A stretch of DNA of 64,000 nucleotides from Bin52 sp965243345 (GCA_965243345.1 CBDEUR010000003.1:2108001-2172000), one strand, 5' to 3'; shown: positions 41,914 to 52,477, numbered from the stretch's first letter. Program-made: numbers and translations. Notes: generated by a model from the letters alone, not told the origin.

Positions 41914-43101
41914 TTGAAAGACGCCGACTTCGCAGACGCCCTGTCATATGAAGCAGGCCGGTTGCCGTTGCTACGCGCTTGTCCACCTGAAGAAACGCTG
42001 GACGCCATCGCGCCCGCGCTGCCCGATTGCGGCATTACGCGGGCAGCGTCAGTCACGCACCTGGACACTTTGGGCATCCCGGTCTGGGTGTCGGTGCGGC
42101 CCGGGGGGCGGGCGCTGCAGGTCAACAACGGCAAGGGGGTCACGGATGCGGCGTCCAAGGCCTCGGCGTTGATGGAGGCCTGCGAATGGCATCTGGCCGA
42201 GAATCCCCGTCCGGCGCAGCTCTGGAATGGCAGCATGGCGCAACTCGCGAAGGTCGAGCCCGATGCCCGGATCATTCCACCAACCGAACTTCCCAATCAT
42301 CGCGGGCGTTACTTTACTCCTGACTTCGTCTGCGAATGGACAGCTGGCACGGAGCTAGGCACGGGAGTCCGGGTCTATGTTCCTTCGAGCGCGGTTTACA
42401 TCTTCCGCCGTCCATTGTTGCTCGGCTCCAGTTCCAACGGGTTGGCATCGGGCAATACCCAGGCCGAGGCTCGCTTGCACGCAATGTACGAGCTCATCGA
42501 ACGCGACGCGATATCCGCGCTGAGCGAACAGGGACGAGTGAACCTGCGCGAGCGGGGGCAAGTGATCGACCCCAACAGCGTGACCTTTCCAGTCGCCCGA
42601 CTGATTCTGGACCGTTGCGCGGCGCAGGGCACCCGGGTCGTGCTGATCGCGCTGCCGGCGCCCATCGCCGTATCGGCGATGTGGGCAACATTTCTGAGCG
42701 AGCGGACGACGTCAACGAGAACCTTCATCAGTCTGGGATACGGCGCCAACGTTGATCCGGGAATCGCGCTCACGCGCGCACTGACCGAAGCAGCACAGGC
42801 GCGGCTGGCCAAGATTCACGGTGCCCGCGATGACCTCAGGCTCAAGCTGGGTTTTGGCAGGGACAGTCGGATCTACCGCGTGATGGAGAGCCTCGAGCCC
42901 GATACAAGCTGGGAAGAGATTGAAGGCAAGCCGCGCCTCGATCTGCCGAAGCTGCCGGAAGCCGCGGTGGCGGAACTGGCCGCCGAGTTGAGCCGCCGGG
43001 GCAAGGGGCCGGTCTACGATTTCGACCTGGGCTGCCCGGACAGGCGACTGTATTGCGCGAAACTCGTCGCCCCGCGCCTGACGGTCTCCAGATACCTGTG
43101 A
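41914..43101 (+). CDS. YcaO-family protein, copy 2 (tandem duplicate)
   Basis: 395 residues, aligning end to end with copy 1 and differing mainly in conservative changes (about three quarters identical by eye). The same motifs are kept: SALMEACEWHLAE and AEARLHAMYELIERDA. It too begins at TTG with GGAGGAG immediately upstream, showing that the duplication included the ribosome-binding site. Retention of both copies with intact ATP-binding residues suggests divided substrates or sites rather than redundancy. It is the last gene of the plus-strand operon, convergent with the ABC transporter genes. Confidence 0.88.
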   Translation: MKDADFADALSYEAGRLPLLRACPPEETLDAIAPALPDCGITRAASVTHLDTLGIPVWVSVRPGGRALQVNNGKGVTDAASKASALMEACEWHLAENPRPAQLWNGSMAQLAKVEPDARIIPPTELPNHRGRYFTPDFVCEWTAGTELGTGVRVYVPSSAVYIFRRPLLLGSSSNGLASGNTQAEARLHAMYELIERDAISALSEQGRVNLRERGQVIDPNSVTFPVARLILDRCAAQGTRVVLIALPAPIAVSAMWATFLSERTTSTRTFISLGYGANVDPGIALTRALTEAAQARLAKIHGARDDLRLKLGFGRDSRIYRVMESLEPDTSWEEIEGKPRLDLPKLPEAAVAELAAELSRRGKGPVYDFDLGCPDRRLYCAKLVAPRLTVSRYL

Positions 43102-43201
43102 GCGTGATGGGCATACAAACAGGCCGACGCAGGCCGGTGGCCGCGATATGCGGAAACGAATTCGATGACAGGGAATACCGCCATCCGCCAACCGTTCCCG
43201 A

Positions 43202-46135
43202 TCAGACGATCTGCCGGCTCGCCATTTCCGCCAGTATGCCTTCTTTTTTCATCAGATCCTTGTAATGTCCGGTCTCGACGATCTTGCCGTCCTGCATCAC
43301 ATAGATGCGGTCGGTATCAACCACGGTGCTGAGGCGGTGGGCAATCAGGATCCGGGTGATGCTCAGGCCGCGCAGGGTCGTCCGGATCGTGTCCTGAGTG
43401 CGGTTGTCGAGCATGCTGGTCGCTTCATCAAACAGCAGAACCCGCGGCTTGCGAGCCAGCGCCCTGGCAACCAGCAGACGTTGCTTCTGACCTCCAGACA
43501 GGCCCGTTCCGCTATCCGAGAGCACAGTCTTCATTCCCATTGGCAGGGCTTCGATGTCTTCGTCAAGTCCGACCGCGCGCGCCGCTTCGAACGCTTCCTG
43601 TTCGGATAGCGGCGAGTCGCCGGCAATGATGCTGTAGATGTCATTCGGCAACAGTTGCCCATTCTGGAGAACCACGCCGAAATGACGGCGCATGGAGCGC
43701 AGGTCGAGTGACAACAGGTCGTGCCCATCCATCAGCACGCTCCCGGCAGTCGGACGCTCGAAGCCGAGTAACAGTCTGTACAGCGTGGACTTTCCGGCTC
43801 CGGACGGACCCAGAAATGCGACATACTCGCCGGGGCGAACATCGAACGAAACGTTCTGGAGCGTGTCGCGCGTCGAGGACGGATAGCGGAAACTGACATA
43901 CTCACACTCGATCCGTCCCAATACATTCTGCAGCGCCGTGCCTCCGGTACTTTCGGGCTGTTCCTCGATAATCGGCAGAACGCGCTCAAAAAGGGGCAGC
44001 ACTGCAACTATTGTCGTCAGGGTAGCCGTCAACCCCGTAGCGCTCGCCACGAACTGCCCGAATGCTGCATTGAACGAGAGGAAATCGGCTAACGAGAACC
44101 CGTTGCCGTCCACGCCTTCGATCAGGGAGTACCAGATCAGAGCCGATATCAATACATGAGAAGCCGGCAGAAACAGCGCATTGAAGGCAACCTGCCCGGC
44201 CGCCCATTTTCTGGCAGACAGGTGTTCGCGCCTTTGCCTGGCGTATTTTTCGGACCATTGTTGCAGGGCATTGAGTTCAACATTGGCCTGCCGAATCTTG
44301 GCCAGTCCGACAATGAGTTGAAAGACCAGACCGTCAATTTTCCCCTGAGCCGAGAGAGCGGCGCGTTGATGACGGAGCTGACGCGTGGCGAAGAACCAGC
44401 TCGCTCCCGCCAATGTCAACACCAATGCTCCGGTCCACAACGCCAGCTCGGCGCTGTAGTAGAACAGAAGCAGAAAGCTGAAAATGGAAAAGACGCCGCT
44501 CACCAGGCTGGCGCTGGCAGCTCCGGTCAGCATCTGGCGAATGAGGCTAACACCGTTTGCCCGGTCCGCCAGATCGCCGGCGAGATAACGACCGAAGAAA
44601 GGCAGCGGCAAAGCGAGCAACCTGTTCCATATCGCGGTCTGGAGGGTCTCGTCGATTCGGGCCTCAATCCGCAGAAGGCATAGCGCACCCACGATCGATA
44701 TGCCGACGGTGGCAAATGCGCCGAGAACAAGGGCTGCCAGCGCGGCAGTCCACATCGGGACGTCCACTCTGGGTATGATTTCGGCCAGCAGCTGTCCGGT
44801 CAGAATCGGGGTCAGCAGGGCGACAACGGCACCCAGTGCTCCCATCAGGAGCACGCCCAGTATGTCCCGGCCTCTGCCGCGAACCGCCTGGAGAAGCGCC
44901 GCCATGCCGCTGTCCACGCCGTGGGCCAGCGGTGGGTACAACTGCACGCCCTGCGCATCGAGTAGGTTCGCCAGATTTCGGTTCACCGGTGTCGTCGTGC
45001 CGGAAACCGGATCGATCATTTCGAAGATACTGCGACCTCGGTTGACAACCGCTACCGGACGCGCGTCTTTGCCGGGAACAACGCCGACGAACGATGGGCC
45101 GTCCCGCCGCTCCCACCCCTTGGACAGCTCGATGCGCCGGACTCGGATGCCCGAGGGCGACACGATCTCTCTCAAGGTATCGTACAAGTCTCCATTGGCC
45201 GGCGTATCCGAAAACTCCGCCTGCTGCGCGCCCGCCGCTTCGGCGACGATTGCGGCAACGGCCTGCAACGCACTGGAAGGCCCACGCGCCTGTTCGCCTG
45301 TCGGACGGACACTATTGCCCAGGAGGCCGCCCAGCGTCCCGACCAACTGGCCTCTCACCTGGCTTCGGTACTCGTGCTCCCCGACGCGCAGCACTTCCTC
45401 TCTCGTCTGGTTCGCCCGCCAAACACGGCTGGCGCTCTGCAGGACATGGATGCTGTGCCGGTCCAACGATTCCCATAGTTTCCCGGCACGTATGATGCCC
45501 GGAGTGTGGACAGCCGAGATACGCGTATCCTCCGGGAGTGCAAGCCAAAGGTACTCGGACAATGGAAAGGCCACTTCGGAGGCGACCTCCATCCCAGGGA
45601 TGTTCATGAGTCGCGTCGGCCGGTCTGTCCGAACCCACAGGACTTCGAGATGATGAGCGCTGACCGTGGACCGGGATCCATGGGGCACGTCCGGGTCGGC
45701 CTCCAGGAGGACGGTGTTGCGGGGCGGCACCATTTCCTGCTCTGCCATGAACCAGGAAGTGCTCGTCACCCAGTCATCGATCAGCACGATCACGCTCAGG
45801 TCCAGTGCGTCCGGTGCAACAAGCCGCTCGCGCTTGTCCCGGATCACCACGGCATCGCGGGAAGGCACTGCCAGAAAGACAAACGCGTAGCCATCGCCGG
45901 TTTCTGCGTCGGAAAGAACCGGCGCACCGAAGAACGCCTTGCCTTTAGCAATGCGGGCGACGAAAGGCCTGCGGTTCAGGATGTGTCCGTTTTGGTTCTC
46001 GACCACGGCGAACAGATCAACATGACCTTGCTCAACGATGTAGTATGCGCTGCGGTCGGTGACGAGAAATGCGTCATGCGCGCCCAACTCGGTGCGCGAC
46101 CTCGGGAAATCGTGGATCAGGTCCGGCGCGGCCAT
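43202..46135 (-). CDS. NHLM-type RiPP ABC transporter (second ABC protein, no peptidase)
   Basis: 977 residues. The long N-terminal half (about 430 residues) is the cyclic-nucleotide-binding-like plus linker part typical of the NHLM 'ABC2' family. A six-helix ABC exporter domain follows (LGVLLMGALGAVVALLTPIL to about 720), then the ATPase: Walker A GPSGAGKST, signature LSGGQKQRLLVARAL, Walker B VLLFDEATSMLD, H-loop IAHRLS. It works with the C39-peptidase transporter encoded 5 bases upstream to export leader-peptide RiPPs across the inner membrane. It is in the HlyD-ABC1-ABC2 gene order usual for nitrile-hydratase/Nif11-leader peptide clusters. Confidence 0.88.
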   Translation of the reverse strand: MAAPDLIHDFPRSRTELGAHDAFLVTDRSAYYIVEQGHVDLFAVVENQNGHILNRRPFVARIAKGKAFFGAPVLSDAETGDGYAFVFLAVPSRDAVVIRDKRERLVAPDALDLSVIVLIDDWVTSTSWFMAEQEMVPPRNTVLLEADPDVPHGSRSTVSAHHLEVLWVRTDRPTRLMNIPGMEVASEVAFPLSEYLWLALPEDTRISAVHTPGIIRAGKLWESLDRHSIHVLQSASRVWRANQTREEVLRVGEHEYRSQVRGQLVGTLGGLLGNSVRPTGEQARGPSSALQAVAAIVAEAAGAQQAEFSDTPANGDLYDTLREIVSPSGIRVRRIELSKGWERRDGPSFVGVVPGKDARPVAVVNRGRSIFEMIDPVSGTTTPVNRNLANLLDAQGVQLYPPLAHGVDSGMAALLQAVRGRGRDILGVLLMGALGAVVALLTPILTGQLLAEIIPRVDVPMWTAALAALVLGAFATVGISIVGALCLLRIEARIDETLQTAIWNRLLALPLPFFGRYLAGDLADRANGVSLIRQMLTGAASASLVSGVFSIFSFLLLFYYSAELALWTGALVLTLAGASWFFATRQLRHQRAALSAQGKIDGLVFQLIVGLAKIRQANVELNALQQWSEKYARQRREHLSARKWAAGQVAFNALFLPASHVLISALIWYSLIEGVDGNGFSLADFLSFNAAFGQFVASATGLTATLTTIVAVLPLFERVLPIIEEQPESTGGTALQNVLGRIECEYVSFRYPSSTRDTLQNVSFDVRPGEYVAFLGPSGAGKSTLYRLLLGFERPTAGSVLMDGHDLLSLDLRSMRRHFGVVLQNGQLLPNDIYSIIAGDSPLSEQEAFEAARAVGLDEDIEALPMGMKTVLSDSGTGLSGGQKQRLLVARALARKPRVLLFDEATSMLDNRTQDTIRTTLRGLSITRILIAHRLSTVVDTDRIYVMQDGKIVETGHYKDLMKKEGILAEMASRQIV

Positions 46136-46140
46136 TGCCC

Positions 46141-48381
46141 CTACTCCGTCCTGATCAGCTCGGCGTAGACGCCCTTGTGAGCGATCAGCTGCTCGTGGGT
46201 TCCGCGCTCGACGATTCGGCCGTAATCGAGGACAACGATTTCATCCGCGTCACGGATGGTGCTCAGGCGATGCGCAATTATGAGGCAGGAGACACCGCGG
46301 CGCCGAAGATTTTCGTCGATCAGCAATTCGGTCACGGGATCGAGCGCCGCTGTCGCTTCGTCCAACACCAGGATATCCGGTTCGGCAACGATCGAGCGGG
46401 CCAATTCCAGCAGTTGCCGTTGCCCTCCGCTGAAATAGCGTCCGTTCTCACCCACCGGCGTATCGTATTTCCCGGGCCGGGACATCACCTCTTCGAGGAT
46501 TAATGTATCGCGCAACGCCTGCGTTATCATCTGTTCGCCGATACCAGGGTTCCACAATGTCACGTTGTCGCGTACGGACCCGTCGAAAAGCACGATGTCC
46601 TGGTTGACATAGGAGACTACGGACTTCAGCTGGCCCGAGGAAACGTCGGCGATATCGGTCTCTCCGATCGACACCGACCCGGACCACGGGGTAAGCAGTC
46701 GACAGGCAAGTTTGCCAACCGTGGTCTTGCCACTACCGGAGCCGCCGACCAGCGCTACCCTCTGCCCTGGCAACACCTCCAGTTCGAAATCCTCGATCAG
46801 AGGCGGTTCCTTGGCGCTGTAGCCGAAAGACACCTTTTCGAACTTCAAGACCCGTCCCAAAGGCGAAACAGCACCGATCCTTACCTCTCCGGACGACGTT
46901 TCCTCAATTCCAAAGTCGTATCTGTCAGACTGATGTTTCAGCACATCGTCGAGGCGCCCGATGTCGCCCTTTACCGTCTGAAGATTAGCGCTGAATCTCA
47001 CGATCTGTTCAACCGGTCTCGAGAAACTTGCCGCCAGAGACTGGAAGGCAACGAGCCCGCCGATGGTCAGCACGCCCTCCAGCACCCTGTATCCCCCAAG
47101 ACCCAGGATGACGACCACGGTAAGCGACGTAACCAGCGGCGGCACGACGTTCAGCATGGCGGTGAGCGTACCGAGCGACTGCTGCGCCGCAACGGCGTTC
47201 ACCTGCTGGCCGGACCAACGTGCAAAGAACTCGCTCTCCGAACCATCCGCCTTCAACGTTTCGATCATGCTCAAACCGTTGACCGATATGCCGGCGATCT
47301 TGGCGTGTTCCTTGAGCAAGCGACGACTGTCGTCCTCGCGCGCCCGCGCAACTATCCGCAGCACCACGATGTTGAGCGATACCATCGAAAACACGGCAAG
47401 AGCGAGGGACGGGTCGTAGGAGAGCATGACACCTCCATAGGCCGCCATCGTCAGAACGTTTACCGCACCGGTAGCCAACTCGCCCGAGATCATCTGCGCA
47501 ATCCTGTCGTTCGACATCACCCGGGCGGCGATGTCGCCGGCATATCGCTGGGAAAAAAATGTCATCGGCAATGAAAAGAGATGCATGAAGAACCGTGTGG
47601 TTGCGACGACCGCGAGCTTGGTTTCCATGCGTGCAAGGCAAACCTGCTGGAGCCACGTGAGTCCGGCGTGCAGGAGAGCCACAACTCCCAGGCCGATCAT
47701 CAGCGGAATCACCAGGTTCCCACTACGCGGGATCAGCACATCGTCCACGAAGACCTTGAGAAGAGTTGGCAGGGCCAGGCCCGGCACGATCAACGCCAAG
47801 GTCGCCAGGACCACGAAGAACAGCGGGGTGCGCGCATGGCCCAGCCGGGAGAGAAGGCCACGAATGGCGCTCTCCGGCCGGCCATCCCTGCGAAAATCAG
47901 GTCCCGGCTTGAAGAGAAAACAGGTATCGGAGTAACTCGCCTCGAACTCCCCCCTGGTCAACCGGCGCGGCCCTTCCGCCGGATCGTTGATGTAGACCCG
48001 GTCGCCACGAAATCCCTCGAGAACGACGAAATGGTTGAACTCCCAATGGACGATCATCGGGAAGTGCAACTGGAGAAGCCGTTCCGTGGATGCCCTTACC
48101 CCTCGGGCGATCATGCCGAATTCCCTGGCGACCCGAATCATATTGATCGCCTTGGTACCGTCGCGGGACACACCGCAACGCACCCTCAATTCCTCCAGCG
48201 GCATCCATCTGCCGTAGTGGGCGAGAATCATGGACAGGCAGGCGGCGCCACATTCGGTCCTTTCCATTTGCAGCACTGTGGGCACCGCCCGACGCCGCCT
48301 GCGCCGGAACTGAACATCGGCCGTCAGACCTTCCTCTTCGCGACGCTTCGGCCGCGTTTCCCCGTTTTCGGCGGCACTCAC
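46141..48381 (-). CDS. NHLM-type ABC transporter with N-terminal C39 peptidase
   Basis: 746 residues from GTG 48381; an in-frame GTG at 48519 would add 46 residues, so the start is uncertain. The C39 cysteine protease domain shows the catalytic Cys in VLQMERTECGAACLSMIL, His in EFNHFVVLEG and Asp in YINDPAEG. An ABC exporter membrane domain and ATPase (GGSGSGKTT, FSGGQRQLLELARS, ILVLDEATAALD) follow. C39 domains cut leader peptides after Gly-Gly during export, and both precursors in this locus have that site. It is translated just ahead of the second ABC protein. An IS element now lies upstream, separating it from hlyD. Confidence 0.9.
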   Translation of the reverse strand: MSAAENGETRPKRREEEGLTADVQFRRRRRRAVPTVLQMERTECGAACLSMILAHYGRWMPLEELRVRCGVSRDGTKAINMIRVAREFGMIARGVRASTERLLQLHFPMIVHWEFNHFVVLEGFRGDRVYINDPAEGPRRLTRGEFEASYSDTCFLFKPGPDFRRDGRPESAIRGLLSRLGHARTPLFFVVLATLALIVPGLALPTLLKVFVDDVLIPRSGNLVIPLMIGLGVVALLHAGLTWLQQVCLARMETKLAVVATTRFFMHLFSLPMTFFSQRYAGDIAARVMSNDRIAQMISGELATGAVNVLTMAAYGGVMLSYDPSLALAVFSMVSLNIVVLRIVARAREDDSRRLLKEHAKIAGISVNGLSMIETLKADGSESEFFARWSGQQVNAVAAQQSLGTLTAMLNVVPPLVTSLTVVVILGLGGYRVLEGVLTIGGLVAFQSLAASFSRPVEQIVRFSANLQTVKGDIGRLDDVLKHQSDRYDFGIEETSSGEVRIGAVSPLGRVLKFEKVSFGYSAKEPPLIEDFELEVLPGQRVALVGGSGSGKTTVGKLACRLLTPWSGSVSIGETDIADVSSGQLKSVVSYVNQDIVLFDGSVRDNVTLWNPGIGEQMITQALRDTLILEEVMSRPGKYDTPVGENGRYFSGGQRQLLELARSIVAEPDILVLDEATAALDPVTELLIDENLRRRGVSCLIIAHRLSTIRDADEIVVLDYGRIVERGTHEQLIAHKGVYAELIRTE

Positions 48382-48637
48382 TAGCGCGCAAATCTCACCA
48401 AGGGGGAGGCAGCGTTCCAGATCCGGGGTTCTGGCGATCGATGGCCGGGCTTGATCTGGAAACGATCCGAACGGGCGTCGGCGGGCGGGTATTTCACGTT
48501 TCACGGCGCGAAAGTGCACGTGAACAAAACGGAATCAGGTGCGAACCGTCTGCTGCGGTCCGCGGGTCCGGACACACCTCTGGTGTGGCCGGTCACCCCG
48601 GCGTCTGATACCGACGATGTGGTTCGGTATGGAGACT

Positions 48638-50065
48638 CTACGGTGAGCGGGCCGCGGCAGTTCGGCGCAGCGCCAGCGCCACCTGTGCGAACAGGTGCTG
48701 GCGCGGATAGATCGAGGACAGCGAGAACAGGATCCTGCGGACGCTGAGCCTGATCTGGCAGGCGATCTTCAACAGTGTCACGCGGATCGTCCCGTACTGG
48801 GCCCGTGCCAGTTTCGTCCCGACGAGCCCGACGTCCCGGATAATCTGCAACAGGATCCCCGCGAACACCGAGAAGTACAGCCGCAGCTGATTGGCGCGCA
48901 TGGTCGCTGTCGAGGTGCGATCGGCGAACAGGTCCAGTTGCTGTTCCTTGATCCTGTTTTCCATGTCACCACGGGCGCAGTACAGGTCCTCGTACAGCTC
49001 CCGGGCTTCGATCTGCTGACGCGTCAGGCTGGTCACGACAAACCGTGGGTTCCGACCTCGGCGCCCGGCAAGCACCTCTGCCTTGCCAACCACCCGCCGG
49101 CTCCGGCTCCAGCTGGTCACGGTGCGATAGCGAAAGTCCCGGAACCGTCGCGATGCCCGGCCGGTCGTCACACACCGGCTGTGCGACCGACGCATCTGGC
49201 GCGCGATGTGGGCAACCAGACGTGGATTTCTGGCAAGGCCGAACACGTAGTCCACGTCCTTGGCTTCGCACCAGGCCATGAGCTCCTCGCGGCAGAAACC
49301 GGAATCGCCACGAACCAGGATCCGGGTCGTCGGCCACGAGGCACGGATCTGCTCGATGATCCGCGCCAGTTCCGTTACCGAGCCGGAAGATGCATCGATG
49401 TTCGAACTGCGCAGCCGGGAACACAGAACGTGATCACCGCAGGTGACATACAGCGGCAGATAGCAGTAGCAGTCATAGTACCCGTGGAAGAACCGGCCCT
49501 CCTGATGACCGTGCAGCGGGTCATCGGTGGCATCGATATCGAGCACGATCTCCCCGGGCACCGTGTCGTGCGCGTCCAGGAACAGCGCCACCATCAGCCG
49601 ATCGATCGCATCCGCGTCGGCAACGATCCGCTTGTAGCGGTGGTCCCCTGCCTCGTCCGGCGTTCCCAGCTCAAGCCGGTTCAGGGTGCTCGAGCTCGCC
49701 AGCGGATGGCCCCGGTCACGCTCGCGCACCCGCTCGGCTCCGGTCAGGTCGTCTCGCCCGACTGCCAGTGCCAAAACGCTGTCGTTCCGAAGCTGATCGT
49801 GATCGTTCAGGTCCTCGTAGCCCAGGGCGATCCCCATGACCCGTTGCGCCACCAGGCAGGAAAGGGTGTGTTCCCTCCGCTCCGGGGAGCGATGATCGGT
49901 GAAACACCCGGACAGACGGCGGGTCACATCCAGCACGCCGTCGGCCTCGCGCAGAAGTAGCGCACCACCATCCGATGACAGACGTCCGCCATCAAACCGG
50001 GCCGTTACATCACGGCGACCATGTCCTTGGAACACCACCGCGCGCTTGCTACACTCTGTCTGCAT
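48638..50065 (-). mobile_element. IS1380-family transposase (insertion sequence)
   Basis: 475 residues, apparently intact. It opens with the IS1380-type VTARFDGGRLSSDGGALLLRE, then GCFTDHRSPERREHTLSCLV, DIDATDDPLHGHQEGRFFHGYY (catalytic acid region), ILVRGDSGFCREELM and YCARGDMENRIKEQQLDLF with the conserved C-terminal ENxIKE glutamate. It sits 95 bases downstream of the hlyD stop and upstream of the C39-ABC gene, inside the exporter operon. I could not define terminal inverted repeats or a target duplication by eye, so only the gene bounds are given. Confidence 0.85.
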
Positions 50066-50160
50066 GGGGCCGGCTCCCGTGGTAGGTGTAGGTGACTGGA
50101 ATCACTACATATACCACGGTCAACGGCCCCGTGTCTCTTCCCCATGGTGAGCTTTAGGGG

Positions 50161-51456
50161 CTAGCGCATACCCAGCAGTTCTTTGAGCAACGGCACAGCC
50201 AGGGTTATCGGTGCCTGGGCTCGTGTCTTGATCTCGACCGAGGCGAGCGTTCCGGCAGTCAGCCTCAGGTTCGACGCCTTGGGCGAGGTCCAGGCGAAAC
50301 CGCTTTCGGTCGCGGGGTCGGAGTGCAGGGCGACCCGCCCGGCATACGGCGGGCCGCCGCTTGAGAAGCTCCGGGCCAGGTTTTCGTTCTGCAGGACGGC
50401 GACGATACCCTCGAAACTGACCGGAAAGGGAGAGAGCGATGCGACCGTCCCCTTGATCGCCCCAAATTCCTCGCGCCTCACGGTCGTAGGAGACACCAGC
50501 GCCTGCATTCCCAACTGGACCTGTTTGCCCTTGTCCGGGGGAACGTAAAGCAGAATCTCAAGCTCGGTGGTGCCGGTGCGTATGCTGACCAGCGGCACCC
50601 CTGGATGCACTACAGAGCCGGTCGTGGCCTTGATTTCGGTCACCTGCCCCGAGACAGGCGCGAGCACCTTCCCCGTCGACAGGAGGGACTCGATCTCGTC
50701 CAACCGGCGCTTCGCGATCTCGACCTGCCCGGTCATCTCGCGTATGCGCACCGCGTTGTCGTTTTCGTACTTGATCTCGTTCGCTTCCAGAAGGCCACGA
50801 TCCCGACTCAGGTCGAGAAGAACCCGGCGGGCCCGGTTGAGTTCCTGCTGGGAACGTTCCAGGTCCACCCGCTGGATGATCCTGTCCTCGTAGAGCTTTC
50901 GACTGTTCCCGTGATTGGTTTGGGCGACATTGAGCATGTCGAGCGCCGTAGCCTCCAGCTCATCGAGTTGCTTGCGGCGCCGGGTATTGTTCGCGTGGAC
51001 AATCTTCGCCTCTTCCGCAACTGCCGCCTTCAGGGCGTCGAGCGCATATGCGCGTTCTTCGACAAGCGCCAGGGCGCTGGCGTGCTGAGCTGCAAGTTCC
51101 TCATTGGATATCAGGGCGACGACGGCGTTCGTCTCGATCCCGTCTCCAACCGTCACGAGCACTTTGTCCAGGCGACCGCGGCCGGTTGCAACCGCGTCCA
51201 CAACCTTGCCGCCCCGGTTCAAGAGAAATCCGTGGGCATCCACATAGGTCGCGACCTCTCCGAGGAATGACCAAACTCCCACTGCCACCGCCGTCGCCAG
51301 GATCACGATCAGCGCAATCCACCCCCTTGCAGAGGTAACCGATAGCGTTCGGTCGACTCTGTCGGATGTCGGAATGAAACGTCTGGGCCTCCTGGGATTG
51401 GCCTCCACCTTGTGTATCTCCGCAGGCGACGGAAGGGCTTCGACACCATTGGTCAT
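50161..51456 (-). CDS. HlyD-family membrane fusion protein (NHLM-type secretion)
   Basis: 431 residues. One N-terminal membrane helix (WIALIVILATAVAVGVWSFL, about 45-66), a lipoyl half-motif (GRLDKVLVTVGDGIETNAVVA), a long coiled-coil hairpin (about 120-260) and the second lipoyl half (GKVLAPVSGQVTEIKATTGS) make a typical periplasmic adaptor. It links the inner-membrane ABC proteins to the TolC-like channel encoded at 59946-61397. The gene is intact, but the IS insertion downstream may block read-through to the ABC genes. Confidence 0.9.
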   Translation of the reverse strand: MTNGVEALPSPAEIHKVEANPRRPRRFIPTSDRVDRTLSVTSARGWIALIVILATAVAVGVWSFLGEVATYVDAHGFLLNRGGKVVDAVATGRGRLDKVLVTVGDGIETNAVVALISNEELAAQHASALALVEERAYALDALKAAVAEEAKIVHANNTRRRKQLDELEATALDMLNVAQTNHGNSRKLYEDRIIQRVDLERSQQELNRARRVLLDLSRDRGLLEANEIKYENDNAVRIREMTGQVEIAKRRLDEIESLLSTGKVLAPVSGQVTEIKATTGSVVHPGVPLVSIRTGTTELEILLYVPPDKGKQVQLGMQALVSPTTVRREEFGAIKGTVASLSPFPVSFEGIVAVLQNENLARSFSSGGPPYAGRVALHSDPATESGFAWTSPKASNLRLTAGTLASVEIKTRAQAPITLAVPLLKELLGMR

Positions 51457-51670
51457 CGACCCGGTTCCTCACTCTTCTGCCCACGCAACCCAAGAGCCTG
51501 CGGGCGAACGGTCCGAGCGGGGAATCTTGCGGGCTCCTGTCGGCGTGGTCGGGGCGACCTGTTCGCAGGGAACAGGCCGGCGGTCGCGGATATGCGGAGC
51601 GAAAGCCCTGGCGTTCGCGGCGTTGGAATGACGGAGCGTGCGACAGTGGCCCCGCGCCGGATTCCGGTGG

Positions 51671-52477
51671 TCATGCCGCGGCCCTCGGCAGCCGGGTCAG
51701 ATGGCAGGCCACCGGCGCCGGTCCGCGATGGCGGATCATCGAGATACACGCCACCGTCTTCATCCGGCCGAGGACCTTCCCGATGCGCTGGCGGCGAACC
51801 TGGCTCACCCGAGACCCCTCGCTCGCCGCCATCTCCTCACCGATAGGCGAACTCCGGCCCGAAGTGATGCGCGCCACAAGTGCCTCGACGCCGAAGACCT
51901 TGCAGGGCCTGACGAACTGCGCCGTGTCACAGCACTTGTCCATTGCCACCGTCGCAGACCGGGCGGGTTTCTCCCGGCGCGACACCATGGCCTCGCCCGC
52001 CGGGCGGTGTGTCTCGTTCGACCAGCGGGCGCCTAGGAAGTCGCGTTCGCGATTGCGGCCTTCGCCAGCGGCGACGTCATCGCCGCTGGCGTTGTCTTCC
52101 GCCGGTTCCCCGTCAACGGTCCGGAAACTCTTGACCGACATCCGTGCTTCGATCTGGGTTCCGTCCACCGGGAAGTGATCGTACGACAGAAGAAGTTTCA
52201 CCGCAGGCAGCGAAACCGGATGCGTCGGAAGGCACAGCGCTCCTTCACCCGCCAACGAACTTTCCCGGTTCTTCCTGCACACAGTCGCATCCCACACACG
52301 GTCGTCGATCCCGGGACGACCCGTGTACAAACAAGACACCTCGAAGTCGCCCGACATCTCCGCCTGCGCCGCGTTTGTCAGTTCCCGGATCGCCCGCAAG
52401 GAGTAACCTCCAGGCGCCCGAGCCTGCAGATCCATGCAGCTGAAACAGCTGCTGCTGCTCTCGTCTGTTCCTCGCAT
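51671..52477 (-). pseudogene. Decayed IS5-family transposase
   Basis: The frame keeps recognisable IS5 pieces: DHFPVDGTQIEARMSVKSFR (DDE region), EGRNRERDFLGARWSNETH, then ALVARITSGRSSPIG and VSQVRRQRIGKVLGRMKTVA, ending in LTRLPRAAA. The N-terminal part is scrambled and internal segments between these motifs are missing. It lies between hlyD and the methyltransferase gene, and is a sign of repeated insertion in this locus. Confidence 0.6.

Noticed and set aside
48500..50160. Terminal inverted repeats and target duplication for the IS1380 element
   Set aside because: I compared the outer 100 bases by eye and found no convincing inverted pair, so boundaries were not claimed.
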